From NCBI RefSeq assembly GCF_014641075.1, contig NZ_BMHP01000002.1, forward strand, positions 1,240,001-1,304,000: a DNA stretch of 64,000 nucleotides, in the 5' to 3' direction. The notes below the pieces were generated by a model. That model was not told the DNA's origin, did no database searches, and worked only from the letters and a program-made list of their open reading frames with translations. Both the position numbers and the translations under genes were made by a program. The DNA comes from Paenibacillus nasutitermitis. GTDB taxonomy: Bacteria > Bacillota > Bacilli > Paenibacillales > Paenibacillaceae. Every line of letters starts with the position of its first letter. The stretch's first letter is position 1. This document shows positions 34,095 to 43,200 of the stretch, piece after piece.

Positions 34095-34865
34095 TTATAT
34101 AGTCATGCTTCCAAAGCCGCCGTCCACCCGAATCAATGTGCCGGTTACAAAGCTTGAGGCTTTGTCTGAAGCCAGCCAGACCGCTGCTCCTTGCAGCTCC
34201 TCCGGCGAACCGAACCGGTTCATCGGCGTATGCTTCATAATAGAATCGATTCGTTCCGGATTCAAGATTTTGCGGTTCTGTTCCGCAGGGAAGAACCCAG
34301 GGATGATGGCATTGACCCGAATGCCGTCCGGTGCAAATTCACGCGCCAGAAACTGGGTCATACTGTTCAGGGCCGCTTTTGATGCGGAATAAGTAAACAC
34401 TCTGGACAGCGGAGTGGTTGATGAAACAGATGAAATATTAATGATGCTGCCTTTTCGCTGCTGTTCGATCATTTTCTTGGCAAAGATTTGACAGACCAGC
34501 ACAACTCCTTTTGCATTCACATTCATAATATCATCCCATTCTTCCATTTCAAGCTCAAAGAACGGTGTCGTGCTGTTTTTGCCGGGAGCGTTCAACAGGA
34601 TATCCCAGCCTCCGGCCCAGGCTTCTATTTCAGAGGCGGCACGGATTAAAGAATCACGCGAGCTGACGTCGGCCTGGAACGCTTTTGCGCTGCCTCCCTT
34701 GCCGGATATGGCATTCGCCACATCTTCCGCTTTTTGAAGATTACGGCCCACGATCGCTACCTGGGCGCCATGCTCGGCCAATCCTGCAGCAATTGAGGAT
34801 CCCAGCACGCTGTTCCCGCCAAAGGCGACAGCGGTTTTCCCTGTCAAATCAAATAAATGCGACAT
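34095..34865 (-). CDS. SDR oxidoreductase, D-mannonate oxidoreductase (UxuB/YjmF type)
   Basis: A 256-residue short-chain dehydrogenase: AFGGNSVLGSSIA (cofactor loop), LNAPGKNSTTPFFE in place of the usual NNAG, the catalytic YSASK and the distinctive IPGFFPAEQNRKIL that I know from Bacillus YjmF-type mannonate oxidoreductases. The product would interconvert D-fructuronate and D-mannonate with NAD(H). GGGAGC precedes the ATG. It lies between the LarA-like gene and the gluconokinase gene, and downstream of UxaC, whose product is fructuronate. The same fold also includes gluconate 5-dehydrogenases, so the assignment depends partly on context. Confidence 0.8.
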   Translation of the reverse strand: MSHLFDLTGKTAVAFGGNSVLGSSIAAGLAEHGAQVAIVGRNLQKAEDVANAISGKGGSAKAFQADVSSRDSLIRAASEIEAWAGGWDILLNAPGKNSTTPFFELEMEEWDDIMNVNAKGVVLVCQIFAKKMIEQQRKGSIINISSVSSTTPLSRVFTYSASKAALNSMTQFLAREFAPDGIRVNAIIPGFFPAEQNRKILNPERIDSIMKHTPMNRFGSPEELQGAAVWLASDKASSFVTGTLIRVDGGFGSMTI

Positions 34866-34883
34866 GTCTTATCGCTCCCTGTT

Positions 34884-36152
34884 TTATATTAAATTACCTT
34901 GATTATCAAAAGAAAGAGGATACAAATCGGAAATCAGCTCCATTTGCGGATGCTGCTTTACATGCTCGACCAATGCCGCTGAAACTTCCAGCTCGCTCAG
35001 CTCCAGCGTATTTTTGATGCGCACCATTTTGACCTTGTGAAAATCAAGTATATTGCTCGTTTTAATTGCCGCCTGAATCGTTTCCCGGTCGTTTGGCAAA
35101 GTGGTGGCTATCTTCGTAGGCGCGACCACCGTTGATGTCAAACCGTTGGCATAGGTCACTTCCCGATCCATCTTGTCTACCAGGCGCTGGGTCGTAAAAT
35201 CCGCCGTTCCCACGCCATTGGCATTCCCTTCGGTTTGCGGGGTCAAATCCAGCACCGCGATCTTGTTGACATCCGGTCCGCCATAGGCGTAAGGAGTAGG
35301 ATAACGTCCTGTAATATTCGGATCCATACCGTCTCCGCTTATGTTTTTGCCGATCTCATCAATAACGAGAACCTCCAGCTGCTCAAAATAAAGCTTGGGC
35401 AGCAGTTCCTTCGCTTTCACTTGCAGACCCTCTTCCTCTGCGAGAATTTCCCCAGGTGTAAGCACCTCGATAATCGCGACTTTGTCGAACGCATTTTCCA
35501 GCGAAGCCACGCCAAATAGCACCGGCTTCTGGTCCATAATCATCTTCGCCATGGCCGGCACATTTTCAGCCATATATTTGAACCCAAGCTGATGGCAGGC
35601 TTCTGCTCCTTTTTGCTTGCCGAGTCCTATGCTGATCATCTTCATGACTCCACTTTCAACCGGTCCTCTGAATGCTGTATGGGGCTTCACGCGGTTGATG
35701 ACAACGATGCCGTCAGCCTGGGCAGCGAATTGATCCAAATAAACCGGCAGTCCGTTAGGAAGCTCCCCCAGCTTCACAACCTCCATCGACGAGCGGATCT
35801 CGCAGCCGGCGCTTTGCTCCGTTACGCCAAGATGCGCCAACACTTCGCGCTGTCCCTCCGCCGTTGCTCCGCCATGGCTTCCCATGCTGGGTACAATGAA
35901 CGGCTTAGCCCCGGCTTCTTGCAGAAATTGAACCGTAACGGCCGTCATTTCCACAAGTCGGTCAAGCCCCCGGCTGCCCACGGCAATCGCGATTTCCATC
36001 CCCGGTTTAATTGCGCTGCGGATCTTGTCCCGCTGCAGCTTCTTCATTAATTCGCTTCCCAAATCTTCAATTCTATTATTTTCAAAATTCACTTTTACTC
36101 TTGCCATTTGCGGAATTGGAATATTCTTTAATAATTCCTGAAGAATCCCCAT
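34884..36152 (-). CDS. LarA-like nickel-pincer racemase/epimerase (DUF2088 family)
   Basis: A 422-residue LarA homologue. The family motifs are IAVGSRGLDR, PSMGSHGGATAEGQ (His of the active site), VVINRVKPHTAFRG (His/Lys region that holds the nickel-pincer cofactor) and IGKNISGDGMDPNITGR. Known members racemise or epimerise 2-hydroxy acids, including lactate; I recall a reported D-gluconate 2-epimerase. Here it is the first gene of an operon with a mannonate oxidoreductase-like SDR and gluconokinase, so D-mannonate/D-gluconate 2-epimerisation is the best fit. AAGGAGCG precedes the ATG. It has its own promoter with a ROK operator. Cofactor-making LarB/C/E genes are not in the window. Confidence 0.82.
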   Translation of the reverse strand: MGILQELLKNIPIPQMARVKVNFENNRIEDLGSELMKKLQRDKIRSAIKPGMEIAIAVGSRGLDRLVEMTAVTVQFLQEAGAKPFIVPSMGSHGGATAEGQREVLAHLGVTEQSAGCEIRSSMEVVKLGELPNGLPVYLDQFAAQADGIVVINRVKPHTAFRGPVESGVMKMISIGLGKQKGAEACHQLGFKYMAENVPAMAKMIMDQKPVLFGVASLENAFDKVAIIEVLTPGEILAEEEGLQVKAKELLPKLYFEQLEVLVIDEIGKNISGDGMDPNITGRYPTPYAYGGPDVNKIAVLDLTPQTEGNANGVGTADFTTQRLVDKMDREVTYANGLTSTVVAPTKIATTLPNDRETIQAAIKTSNILDFHKVKMVRIKNTLELSELEVSAALVEHVKQHPQMELISDLYPLSFDNQGNLI

Positions 36153-36169
36153 GTTTTGCTTCGCTCCTT

Positions 36170-36196
36170 TAATTTGTTTAGTCAGTAAACAAATTA
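36170..36196. promoter_or_regulatory. ROK-repressor operator upstream of the LarA-like operon
   Basis: TAATTTGTTTA-GTCAG-TAAACAAATTA, perfect 11-bp arms around 5 nt. It resembles XylR-type operators and the site at 37806-37836 before uxaC. It begins just after the predicted transcription start of the promoter at 36206-36234. Confidence 0.75.
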
Positions 36197-36205
36197 CTCA
36201 CCTGT

Positions 36206-36234
36206 ATCTTATCATTATGGCTGTTTACCGTCAA
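36206..36234 (-). promoter_or_regulatory. Promoter of the LarA-like/UxuB/gluconokinase operon
   Basis: TTGACG (36234-36229), 17 nt, TAAGAT (36211-36206) on the minus strand, followed at once by the operator at 36170-36196. Confidence 0.7.
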
Positions 36235-36339
36235 TATGCCGCAGAATGCTTGAGGAAAGTTGGACGCGAAGAACGCACAGGCAGCCAGCCGCCGCACATT
36301 CCCGGTTACTGGCAGCCGCGAATGAAAAGCTTGAGCAGC

Positions 36340-37743
36340 TTATCTTTGCAAAAAATAACGACGGGCATTTTCGTAGCCGATATTTTTCACCATTTGCTCC
36401 AGGAAAACCATATCAGAGGGAACAAGGCCTTCTTCTGCCCAGGCTCCCAGAATATTGCATAGGATCCGGCGGAAATATTCATGACGGGCATAAGAAAGAA
36501 AACTTCGGGAATCTGTAAGCATGCCGATAAAGTGGCTGAGCAAGCCGACATTCGCCAAATCTTTCATTTGCTTCTCCATGCCGTCAATATGGTCATTAAA
36601 CCACCAGCCGGAACCAAACTGAATCTTGCCCGGTATGCCTTCTTCATAGAAATTGCCCATCATTCCCGCCAGGACGGCATTATCCTTCGGGTTCAAATTA
36701 AACAGCACGGTTCTTGGCAGCGCGTTTTCCTGATCCAGCGCATCAAGAAAGCTTGACAGCCCTTCCGCCAAACTGGTCTCCCCTACGGAATCAAATCCGG
36801 TGTCCTTGCCGATAAACTGTTTCATCTTCGTATTATTATTGCGCATGGCGCCCATATGAAGCTGCATGACCCATTGCTTGGAGGCATACATTTTCCCAAG
36901 CTCTTTCAACAGGAATGAGCGGTAGGCAATCCCTTCGGCGGCAGACAGAGGCTCATTGCGCAATCTTTTCTCAAAGATAGTTGAGGCCTCTTCGATTGTA
37001 GTGGTTACATACTCCATTTTTTGGATATCATGATCAGACGCGCGGCCTCCATGGTCATGGAAGAAATCAACGCGTTGTTTCAATGCCAGCAGGAAGCTTT
37101 CCAGCGAATCGATGGTCCTGCCCGTTATTTTCATTAATTGGGCGACCCAATCTCCAAATGAAGGCGCTTCGATCACAAGTGCTCCATCAGGACGGAAAGT
37201 CGGTGCAATCGCAGCCGTAAAGGACTTGTCCTGATTCAATTGACGGTGGTATTCGAGCGTAGACAGCGGATCATCGGTTGTACCAATGAAAGCAACACGC
37301 GATTTTTCAATAAAAGCTCTTGGGCGGTATTCCGGCTGCTGCAACTTGGTGTTGCATTCCTCCCATATTTCAAGCGCCGTTTCCGGACTAAGCAGCTTAT
37401 CGATTCCAAAGAAGGTTTTCAGCTCCAGATGCGTCCAGTGGTAAAGCGGATTTCCTATAAGAAAAGGAACGGTTTGCGCCCATGCTTGAAATTTGTCCCA
37501 ATCCTCCGCATCGCCGGTAATCAATCGTTCCCCGATGCCATGCATGCGCATGACGCGCCATTTGTAATGATCGCCGGCGAGCCACACTTGGGTGAGATTG
37601 GCATAAGGCTTGTTTTCCCACACCTCCTGCGGGCTGAGATGACAATGAAAATCAAAGATCGGCAATTGATCGGCCGCATTTTCGTATAACCGGATTGCCG
37701 TATCGCTGTTCAGCAAAAAATCGCGGTCCAGAAAGTTTTTCAT
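36340..37743 (-). CDS. uxaC: Glucuronate isomerase
   Basis: A 467-residue UxaC. KNFLDRDFLLNSDTAIRLYE at the N-terminus, FDFHCHLSPQEVWENK with its metal-binding histidines, HWTHLELKTFFGI, GTTDDPLSTLEYH and FGSGWWFNDHIDGMEKQM are family-specific. It isomerises glucuronate to fructuronate (or galacturonate to tagaturonate). I chose the ATG at 37743; GGAGG lies 8 nt before it, whereas an upstream TTG overlaps that site. It has its own promoter and operator and is divergent from the ROK regulator. No UxuA or UxaA gene is nearby. Confidence 0.96.
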   Translation of the reverse strand: MKNFLDRDFLLNSDTAIRLYENAADQLPIFDFHCHLSPQEVWENKPYANLTQVWLAGDHYKWRVMRMHGIGERLITGDAEDWDKFQAWAQTVPFLIGNPLYHWTHLELKTFFGIDKLLSPETALEIWEECNTKLQQPEYRPRAFIEKSRVAFIGTTDDPLSTLEYHRQLNQDKSFTAAIAPTFRPDGALVIEAPSFGDWVAQLMKITGRTIDSLESFLLALKQRVDFFHDHGGRASDHDIQKMEYVTTTIEEASTIFEKRLRNEPLSAAEGIAYRSFLLKELGKMYASKQWVMQLHMGAMRNNNTKMKQFIGKDTGFDSVGETSLAEGLSSFLDALDQENALPRTVLFNLNPKDNAVLAGMMGNFYEEGIPGKIQFGSGWWFNDHIDGMEKQMKDLANVGLLSHFIGMLTDSRSFLSYARHEYFRRILCNILGAWAEEGLVPSDMVFLEQMVKNIGYENARRYFLQR

Positions 37744-37805
37744 CCTTTTCTCCTCCAAATCGAATAAGATTAAGTATGTCGACGTTTCACGAAAAATTGT
37801 ACCGC

Positions 37806-37836
37806 TATTTAATTTGTTTAGTGAACAAATTAAATA
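37806..37836. promoter_or_regulatory. ROK-repressor operator upstream of uxaC
   Basis: TATTTAATTTGTT-TAGTG-AACAAATTAAATA, perfect 13-bp arms around 5 nt. It lies immediately after the predicted start of the uxaC promoter and shares AATTTGTT/AACAAATT half sites with the operator at 36170-36196. Confidence 0.8.
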
Positions 37837-37844
37837 TCAGAGTT

Positions 37845-37873
37845 AATTTATCAGTAAGCCCCTGTTTTGTCAA
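37845..37873 (-). promoter_or_regulatory. Promoter of uxaC
   Basis: TTGACA (37873-37868), 17 nt, TAAATT (37850-37845) on the minus strand. The distance from its -10 box to the operator is nearly the same as at the LarA-like operon. Confidence 0.72.
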
Positions 37874-37963
37874 TCTGTCGTTCGGGTTTCTTTCACGTCT
37901 GGAACATCAGAAAATGATATACTATGACTTGCCAACTATACACGCGCAAATTGGAGGATATGG

Positions 37964-39127
37964 ATGATTACCGGAGATGCTGCATATATCAAAAAAATTA
38001 ACCGATCTGTCATCATGAAGGAAATATTAAAGGCAGGCATGATTTCCCGGGCAGATCTCTCTAAAGTTACAGCATTGACAAGAGCCACGATATCCGCGCA
38101 AGCAGCGGATCTACTGGATAAGGGTCTCATCGTCGAGACACAGCTGGAGCATCACCTGGTTGGCCGTAAACCCACGATGATCTCCATTAATGCCAAAGCC
38201 GGTTACGCGCTCGGGATCGATCTTGAATTTGGCCGGATTACGTTCATGCTGACCGATCTGCTGGGCCGCCGCGTATCCTCAAAAATCATCCCCATCGAAA
38301 CGACAGGCTATGCCGAAATTCTGGCCCTGCTGATAGACCATATTGCAAATTACAAGAAGGACTATACAGACAGCCGCTATGGCATTGTCGGGATTGTCAT
38401 TGCGGTGCATGGCCTCGTCTCCACCGATGAAATGATTCACTATATTCCCCGATTGAAATGGAAGCAGGCTAATTTGAAGCAGGATTTGGAGCAAGCGCTT
38501 GGGATCGACATTCATCTTGAAAACAATGCGAATCTGAGCGCTTTCGCCGAACGGGTATTTATTCATCACGAAACCGATAACCTCTTATGCGCGACCCTTT
38601 ATTCTGGTATTGGCATGGGGATGATTTTAAATAATAAATTTTTCCGGGGACATAACGGTTTTGCCGGTGAGATCGGCCATATGATTGTGGTTCCAGGAGG
38701 AAAACCTTGCGGGTGCGGGAATCAGGGCTGTTGGGAGAAATACGCGTCGGAAACCAGTATTTTTGAAACATTGTCGGCAAAGAAGCAGATTCCCAATGTT
38801 ACCTATGAACAGATTGGGCAGTGGATAAACGAAGGCGATACAGAGGTACATGAGATCATGGAGCAGTTTATTTATTATTTGTCCATCGGCCTCAATAACA
38901 TGATTAATATTTATAATCCGGACGTTGTCGTACTCGAAAGCAATTTGCTGCGGATCTATCCGGATTCCTTCCAAAAAATCAAAAAGAATCTGAATTCCCA
39001 GATCAGTCATTACCGGGACCTGTTCATATCATCGCTGGAAGAGAAATCCAGTATAATGGGGGCCTGCGCGCTGGCTATCAGGGATTTTCTGGACGTGCCG
39101 ATTTTAAATTTGCCCTATAAGGATTAG
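37964..39127 (+). CDS. ROK-family transcriptional repressor (NagC/XylR type)
   Basis: A 387-residue ROK regulator with an N-terminal winged helix (SRADLSKVTALTRATISAQA), then a sugar-kinase-like domain with GYALGIDLEFGR, ENNANLSAF, GEIGHMIV and the zinc motif CGCGNQGCWEKYAS. It keeps the sugar-contacting EIGH, so it can bind a sugar ligand. GGAGGATATGG precedes the ATG. TGATATACT at 37915-37923 is a possible extended -10. It is divergent from uxaC and next to the perfect palindrome at 37806-37836, so it is the likely repressor of the hexuronate genes. Confidence 0.92.
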   Translation: MITGDAAYIKKINRSVIMKEILKAGMISRADLSKVTALTRATISAQAADLLDKGLIVETQLEHHLVGRKPTMISINAKAGYALGIDLEFGRITFMLTDLLGRRVSSKIIPIETTGYAEILALLIDHIANYKKDYTDSRYGIVGIVIAVHGLVSTDEMIHYIPRLKWKQANLKQDLEQALGIDIHLENNANLSAFAERVFIHHETDNLLCATLYSGIGMGMILNNKFFRGHNGFAGEIGHMIVVPGGKPCGCGNQGCWEKYASETSIFETLSAKKQIPNVTYEQIGQWINEGDTEVHEIMEQFIYYLSIGLNNMINIYNPDVVVLESNLLRIYPDSFQKIKKNLNSQISHYRDLFISSLEEKSSIMGACALAIRDFLDVPILNLPYKD

Positions 39128-39194
39128 CTGTTGGTAAAATATTTCCATATTTTCCGTAAAGGCGATCTTACGTTTGTCTGAAAATTGCTTAAAA

Positions 39195-39240
39195 AATGAA
39201 CCAATCGGTGTGAGCTCATACCGATTGGTTCATTCCTCTT
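39195..39240 (+). terminator. Rho-independent terminator of the ROK regulator gene
   Basis: Twenty-base arms (AATGAACCAATCGGTGTGAG / CTCATACCGATTGGTTCATT, one G-U) are followed by CCTCTTTT. It lies about 70 nt after the ROK stop. Confidence 0.82.
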
Positions 39241-39301
39241 TTACAATGTCCATTGAGTGGGTACCATGTCACTTTTACTTCAATTCCAATTTGGTGATGC
39301 T

Positions 39302-40069
39302 TCATACCCTTGACGGAAGCGGTTCATTATCCGAAAACAAATCAGGGTTATGCTTTAACAGGCCTGATATAATGTCCGTCATTTTCACAGCATCGCACAC
39401 CCGCATAGTGGCATCCCCGAATTGCGATTTATAGATCGCTCCTTGTTGTTCAAGCAGGTCCTCTACCTTCCAGTAATGCTCTGACCATGACAAACCGTGA
39501 TGTCTGCGAGAAGGCACAGCTATTTCAGTTCCATCTGGCAGGACTGTATATAACCTCTCATGAGTATCGGTTAATCTTCCTGGAATATCAGCCCACTCTT
39601 CTATACCATGAATGAACGTATTTTTGCGCAGATCCACCCCGACTAGAAGGATCGTTGCCTTACGCTCAAGCAGCTTGCCCCAAGCAGATTTCCTATGACA
39701 AGGAGTATCGAAACGTTCATCCCCATCTACGAATAAAGCCGCATCCTTTCCCAAAGCAGCCACTGAATGGGTCGGATGGTAAGAACGAAGGACTCCTGTC
39801 CGTTTACGAAACAGCTCCGGCAGAATACCCACACAAACAGGTGAAGACTCCACATTAAATCTAGGATTTTCAGCGTTGATGTAAGACCAAGTATGTGTCG
39901 GCAAAACAAGCAGACCTTCTTGCATATACTCCGTTATGGCATCGAGAACAGTGTCAGCTCCATTCTCTACTTCTCCTATGCTTTTCATAGATGAATGCAT
40001 GAGTACAGTGCCCATCCTGTTAATTCCTGCACAATCAAGATGATGGATTAAGTCCATTTTACTATACAT
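39302..40069 (-). CDS. AAC(3)-family N-acetyltransferase
   Basis: A 255-residue protein of the aminoglycoside 3-N-acetyltransferase fold. Motifs are LMHSSMKSIGEVENGADTVL, LVLPTHTWSY, SYHPTHSVAALGKDA and NTFIHGIEEW. The family includes resistance enzymes and YokD-like chromosomal homologues with no known resistance role, so I would not call this resistance. AAAGGAGGTTCAG precedes the chosen ATG (40069). It stands between the terminator of the ROK gene and the end of the giant GH38-like gene, with no evident partner. Confidence 0.85.
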   Translation of the reverse strand: MYSKMDLIHHLDCAGINRMGTVLMHSSMKSIGEVENGADTVLDAITEYMQEGLLVLPTHTWSYINAENPRFNVESSPVCVGILPELFRKRTGVLRSYHPTHSVAALGKDAALFVDGDERFDTPCHRKSAWGKLLERKATILLVGVDLRKNTFIHGIEEWADIPGRLTDTHERLYTVLPDGTEIAVPSRRHHGLSWSEHYWKVEDLLEQQGAIYKSQFGDATMRVCDAVKMTDIISGLLKHNPDLFSDNEPLPSRV

Positions 40070-40206
40070 ATCTGAACCTCCTTTGCTTGTTCTCCCTATT
40101 ATAAAGCTAATATTTACAGATTGTATAAGCAAGCACAACCTAACAGCTTCGATATATCCGGAGCTGGCATCCGACATTCGCGTCACAAGAAAAATCTAAC
40201 CTGCAA

Positions 40207-40229
40207 ACTGAGACTTAATTCGTCTCAGT
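40207..40229 (-). terminator. Hairpin after the giant GH38-like gene, probable terminator
   Basis: ACTGAGAC-7 nt-GTCTCAGT, an 8-bp perfect stem followed by TTTGC on the minus strand, about 46 nt after the stop codon of the GH38-like gene. Confidence 0.55.
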
Positions 40230-40274
40230 CTTACAGATTAGATTAATAGAACATGTTTCTGGATTAAATAATAC

Positions 40275-43200
40275 TTACTTCACATAGTCCATCATAGCCA
40301 AAATCAAAGTAACTGCCTCGGCTCTAGTTGAAGTTGTATTCGGACTAAATTTGCCATTCCCTCTCCCCTTAATTAGGCCCGCTTCTTCTGCTGCTGCAAT
40401 ATAAGGTCTAGCCCACGCTGGAATTTGGTTTGCATCATCAAACCCTATTGTCGCATTCGGATTTACTTCAAGCCCCAGAGCGCGGACAATGATAACAACT
40501 AACTCACTTCTGGTCAGTTCATTATTCGTACGGAATGAGCCATCCTCATATCCCGATACGAATCCGGCGTTGGCAATCGCTTGAATGAATGGCTGTGCCC
40601 ATACCGGGGTTTGGTCTTGATCGGCAAAACTAAACTCAGTATTGCCAAGCTCCAATTTCAGCGCTCGGGCCAACATCGTTGAAAACTCTCCACGAGTTAC
40701 TTTGCGGTCCGCTCTGAAAGTTCCATCTTCATATCCATTTACAAAACCAAGCGCAACCGCTTTTTCAATGGTTCTCTTTGCCCAATGATCACCAATATCG
40801 GAAAGCTCTACAGTTGGAGCCTCAGGCTCATCAGTCTCCACTGGTTCTGTTGGCTCAATATCCTCTTCCTGCGTCGGCGTCGGTGTTGGCGTCGGTGTTG
40901 GCGTTGGTGTTGGTGTTGGAATGCCGCCACCGCCAACATAGGTAAATGTTGCTGTAATGGTTGTTTCGTTCGCCGGCATGGTAAAGGTTGTGCTAGCGCT
41001 GTTTGCATTAGCGAATTCTCCACTGCCTGCAGATGTCCATCCGTTGAAGCTATAATACGAATTAGCTTGGGCTGCTATCGTGATGACTTGGCCTGCTTCA
41101 TAATCGCCGCTTGCGCCTGCTGTAATGCGTCCGCCCGTTCCGGCCGTTATCGCTAATGTGTATGTCTCTTCGACCGGCTCTAACTTTGTTAGAACGAGAT
41201 TGACTGATGTTGATTCATTCTCGATGACGTTCACATCCGTTGCGCTTGCGCTTGTGTATCCTGCTTTGGATGCCGTTACTACATAACCCGTTCCTGCCGG
41301 CACATCAGCAATGCTGTAGGTTCCGTCTTCAGCCGTTGTTGCCTGATAGCCCACTCCATCCACCATCACGCTAACACTAGCTCCTTCGACTGCACCCACG
41401 CTATCGCTTACTGTTCCGCTGATTGTGCCTGCATTTTCCACTGGCGGAATTGCAATCAACGTCACGTTTACGGTTGTTGTCTCATTCGCCTCTACGACAA
41501 TATCCGTTGCGCTTGCGCTTCTGTACCCGGCTTTGGATGCCGTTACTACATAACCCGTTCCTACCGGCACATCAGCAATGCTGTAGGTTCCGTCTTCAGC
41601 CGTTGTTGCCTGATAGCCCACTCCATCCACCATCACGCTAACACTAGCTCCTTCGACTGCACCCACGCTATCGCTTACTGTTCCGCTGATTGTGCCTGCA
41701 TTTTCCACTGGCGGAATTGCCGTCAACTTCACGTTTACAGTTGTTGTCTCATTCGCCTCTACGACAATATCCGTTGCGCTTGCGCTTGTGTATCCGGCTT
41801 TGGATGCCGTTACTACATAACCCGTTCCTGCCGGCACATCGGCAATGCTGTAGGTTCCGTCTTCTGCCGTTGTTGCCTGATAGCCCACTCCATCCACCAT
41901 CACGCTAACACTAGCTCCTTCGACTGCATCCACGCTATCGCTTACTGTTCCGCTGATTGTGCCTTTGCCTACCGCTTCATCGTCTCGTGTAAATCGTACT
42001 TCACTTAGTCCATAATATTCTCCACTATAAGTGCCTTGCCCAACTTCCGGATCTGCCTTGATCCTTATAAACTGCGCTTCTTTATGGAAGGCCACAGGCT
42101 GGCCATTCTCCAGGTTAGTTGCGGCTTGATCCGGTTTACCGCTTGCTTTCGCCAAGGTATACGGATACGCTTTGTCTTCCGCTGCACCAGAACCTTTCAA
42201 TTCAATCCACGCGTCATCCCGGTTAACCTTGTATTCAAATTTGACATCCTTCAAGCCTCTATTGGAATTTAAATTCTGGTTCAAGTTCCAAATCCACATT
42301 TCTCCAATAGGACTCACCGTGCCAAAATCAAATTCAACCCATGCATTCGCCCCGGGATATGCGGCAGTATGCCACATCGTATTCGCCGACCCCTGGTTAT
42401 CATGGACGTCAAATACAGTTCCCATCGTACTCATACCAGAACCATTAATCAGATTCTGTGCAGACTTCGATTCTGCATAAGTGCTGCCCGCTATAACGCT
42501 TGCCACTGTCAGCAACTGTTTCTGTCCTGTAATTTCAACGGTATAATCATTCGAGATATCAGGATTATCAGTTGCAGTGGCAACTGCTTTAACGACACCA
42601 TTGCGGCTGGCAATCAGCTTGCCGGTCTCTGTAATCACAGCCAAATTCGTAGGATTGCCGCCCTCGTCAGTGACAGACCATATCACATCCTGATAAGTGG
42701 CGTCAGATGGCTCCACCTTCGCCGACAATTGAAGACTGCCGCCATACACGGATATTTCGTTCGCGTCGTTCTCCGCGGAGATGGCAATACTCTCAACCGG
42801 AACAAGCTCAGTCAATTCCAATTGACGGGTGAATCGAAGCTCGGCCAGTCCGAAATAGCTGTCTCCCCATGAACCAATTCCTTTGGTCGGATGCGCAGTG
42901 ATGCGAACATAACGCGCCTCCTTGCCGCCGAAGCTTACAGGACTGCTCTTGTCATCGTTCAGATTGGTTGCCTTCATCGCATCCAGCGCTGTACCTTGTT
43001 TCAACTGGAACGGATAATCGGGATCCGTAGCACCATTGAATATCAGACCATCAGGCGGCGATAAAGCCTTCCAGTCACTTTTGTCCGTTGAATACTCAAT
43101 CTTTACATTCTTTAGCCCGCGTTGAATATTGGTGGAGCCGGATTGATTCAAATTCCAAATCCACATTTCATCCAATGGGTACACGTTGCCCAGATCAACT

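Noticed and set aside
39302-40069. Antibiotic resistance gene
   Set aside because: It has the AAC(3) fold, but many chromosomal homologues of this type have no known resistance role and no mobile element is near.
40871-41963. Possible CRISPR array or insertion sequence
   Set aside because: The repeats are in-frame protein repeats (Pro-Thr linker and 89-residue domains), with no unique spacers and no cas or transposase genes.
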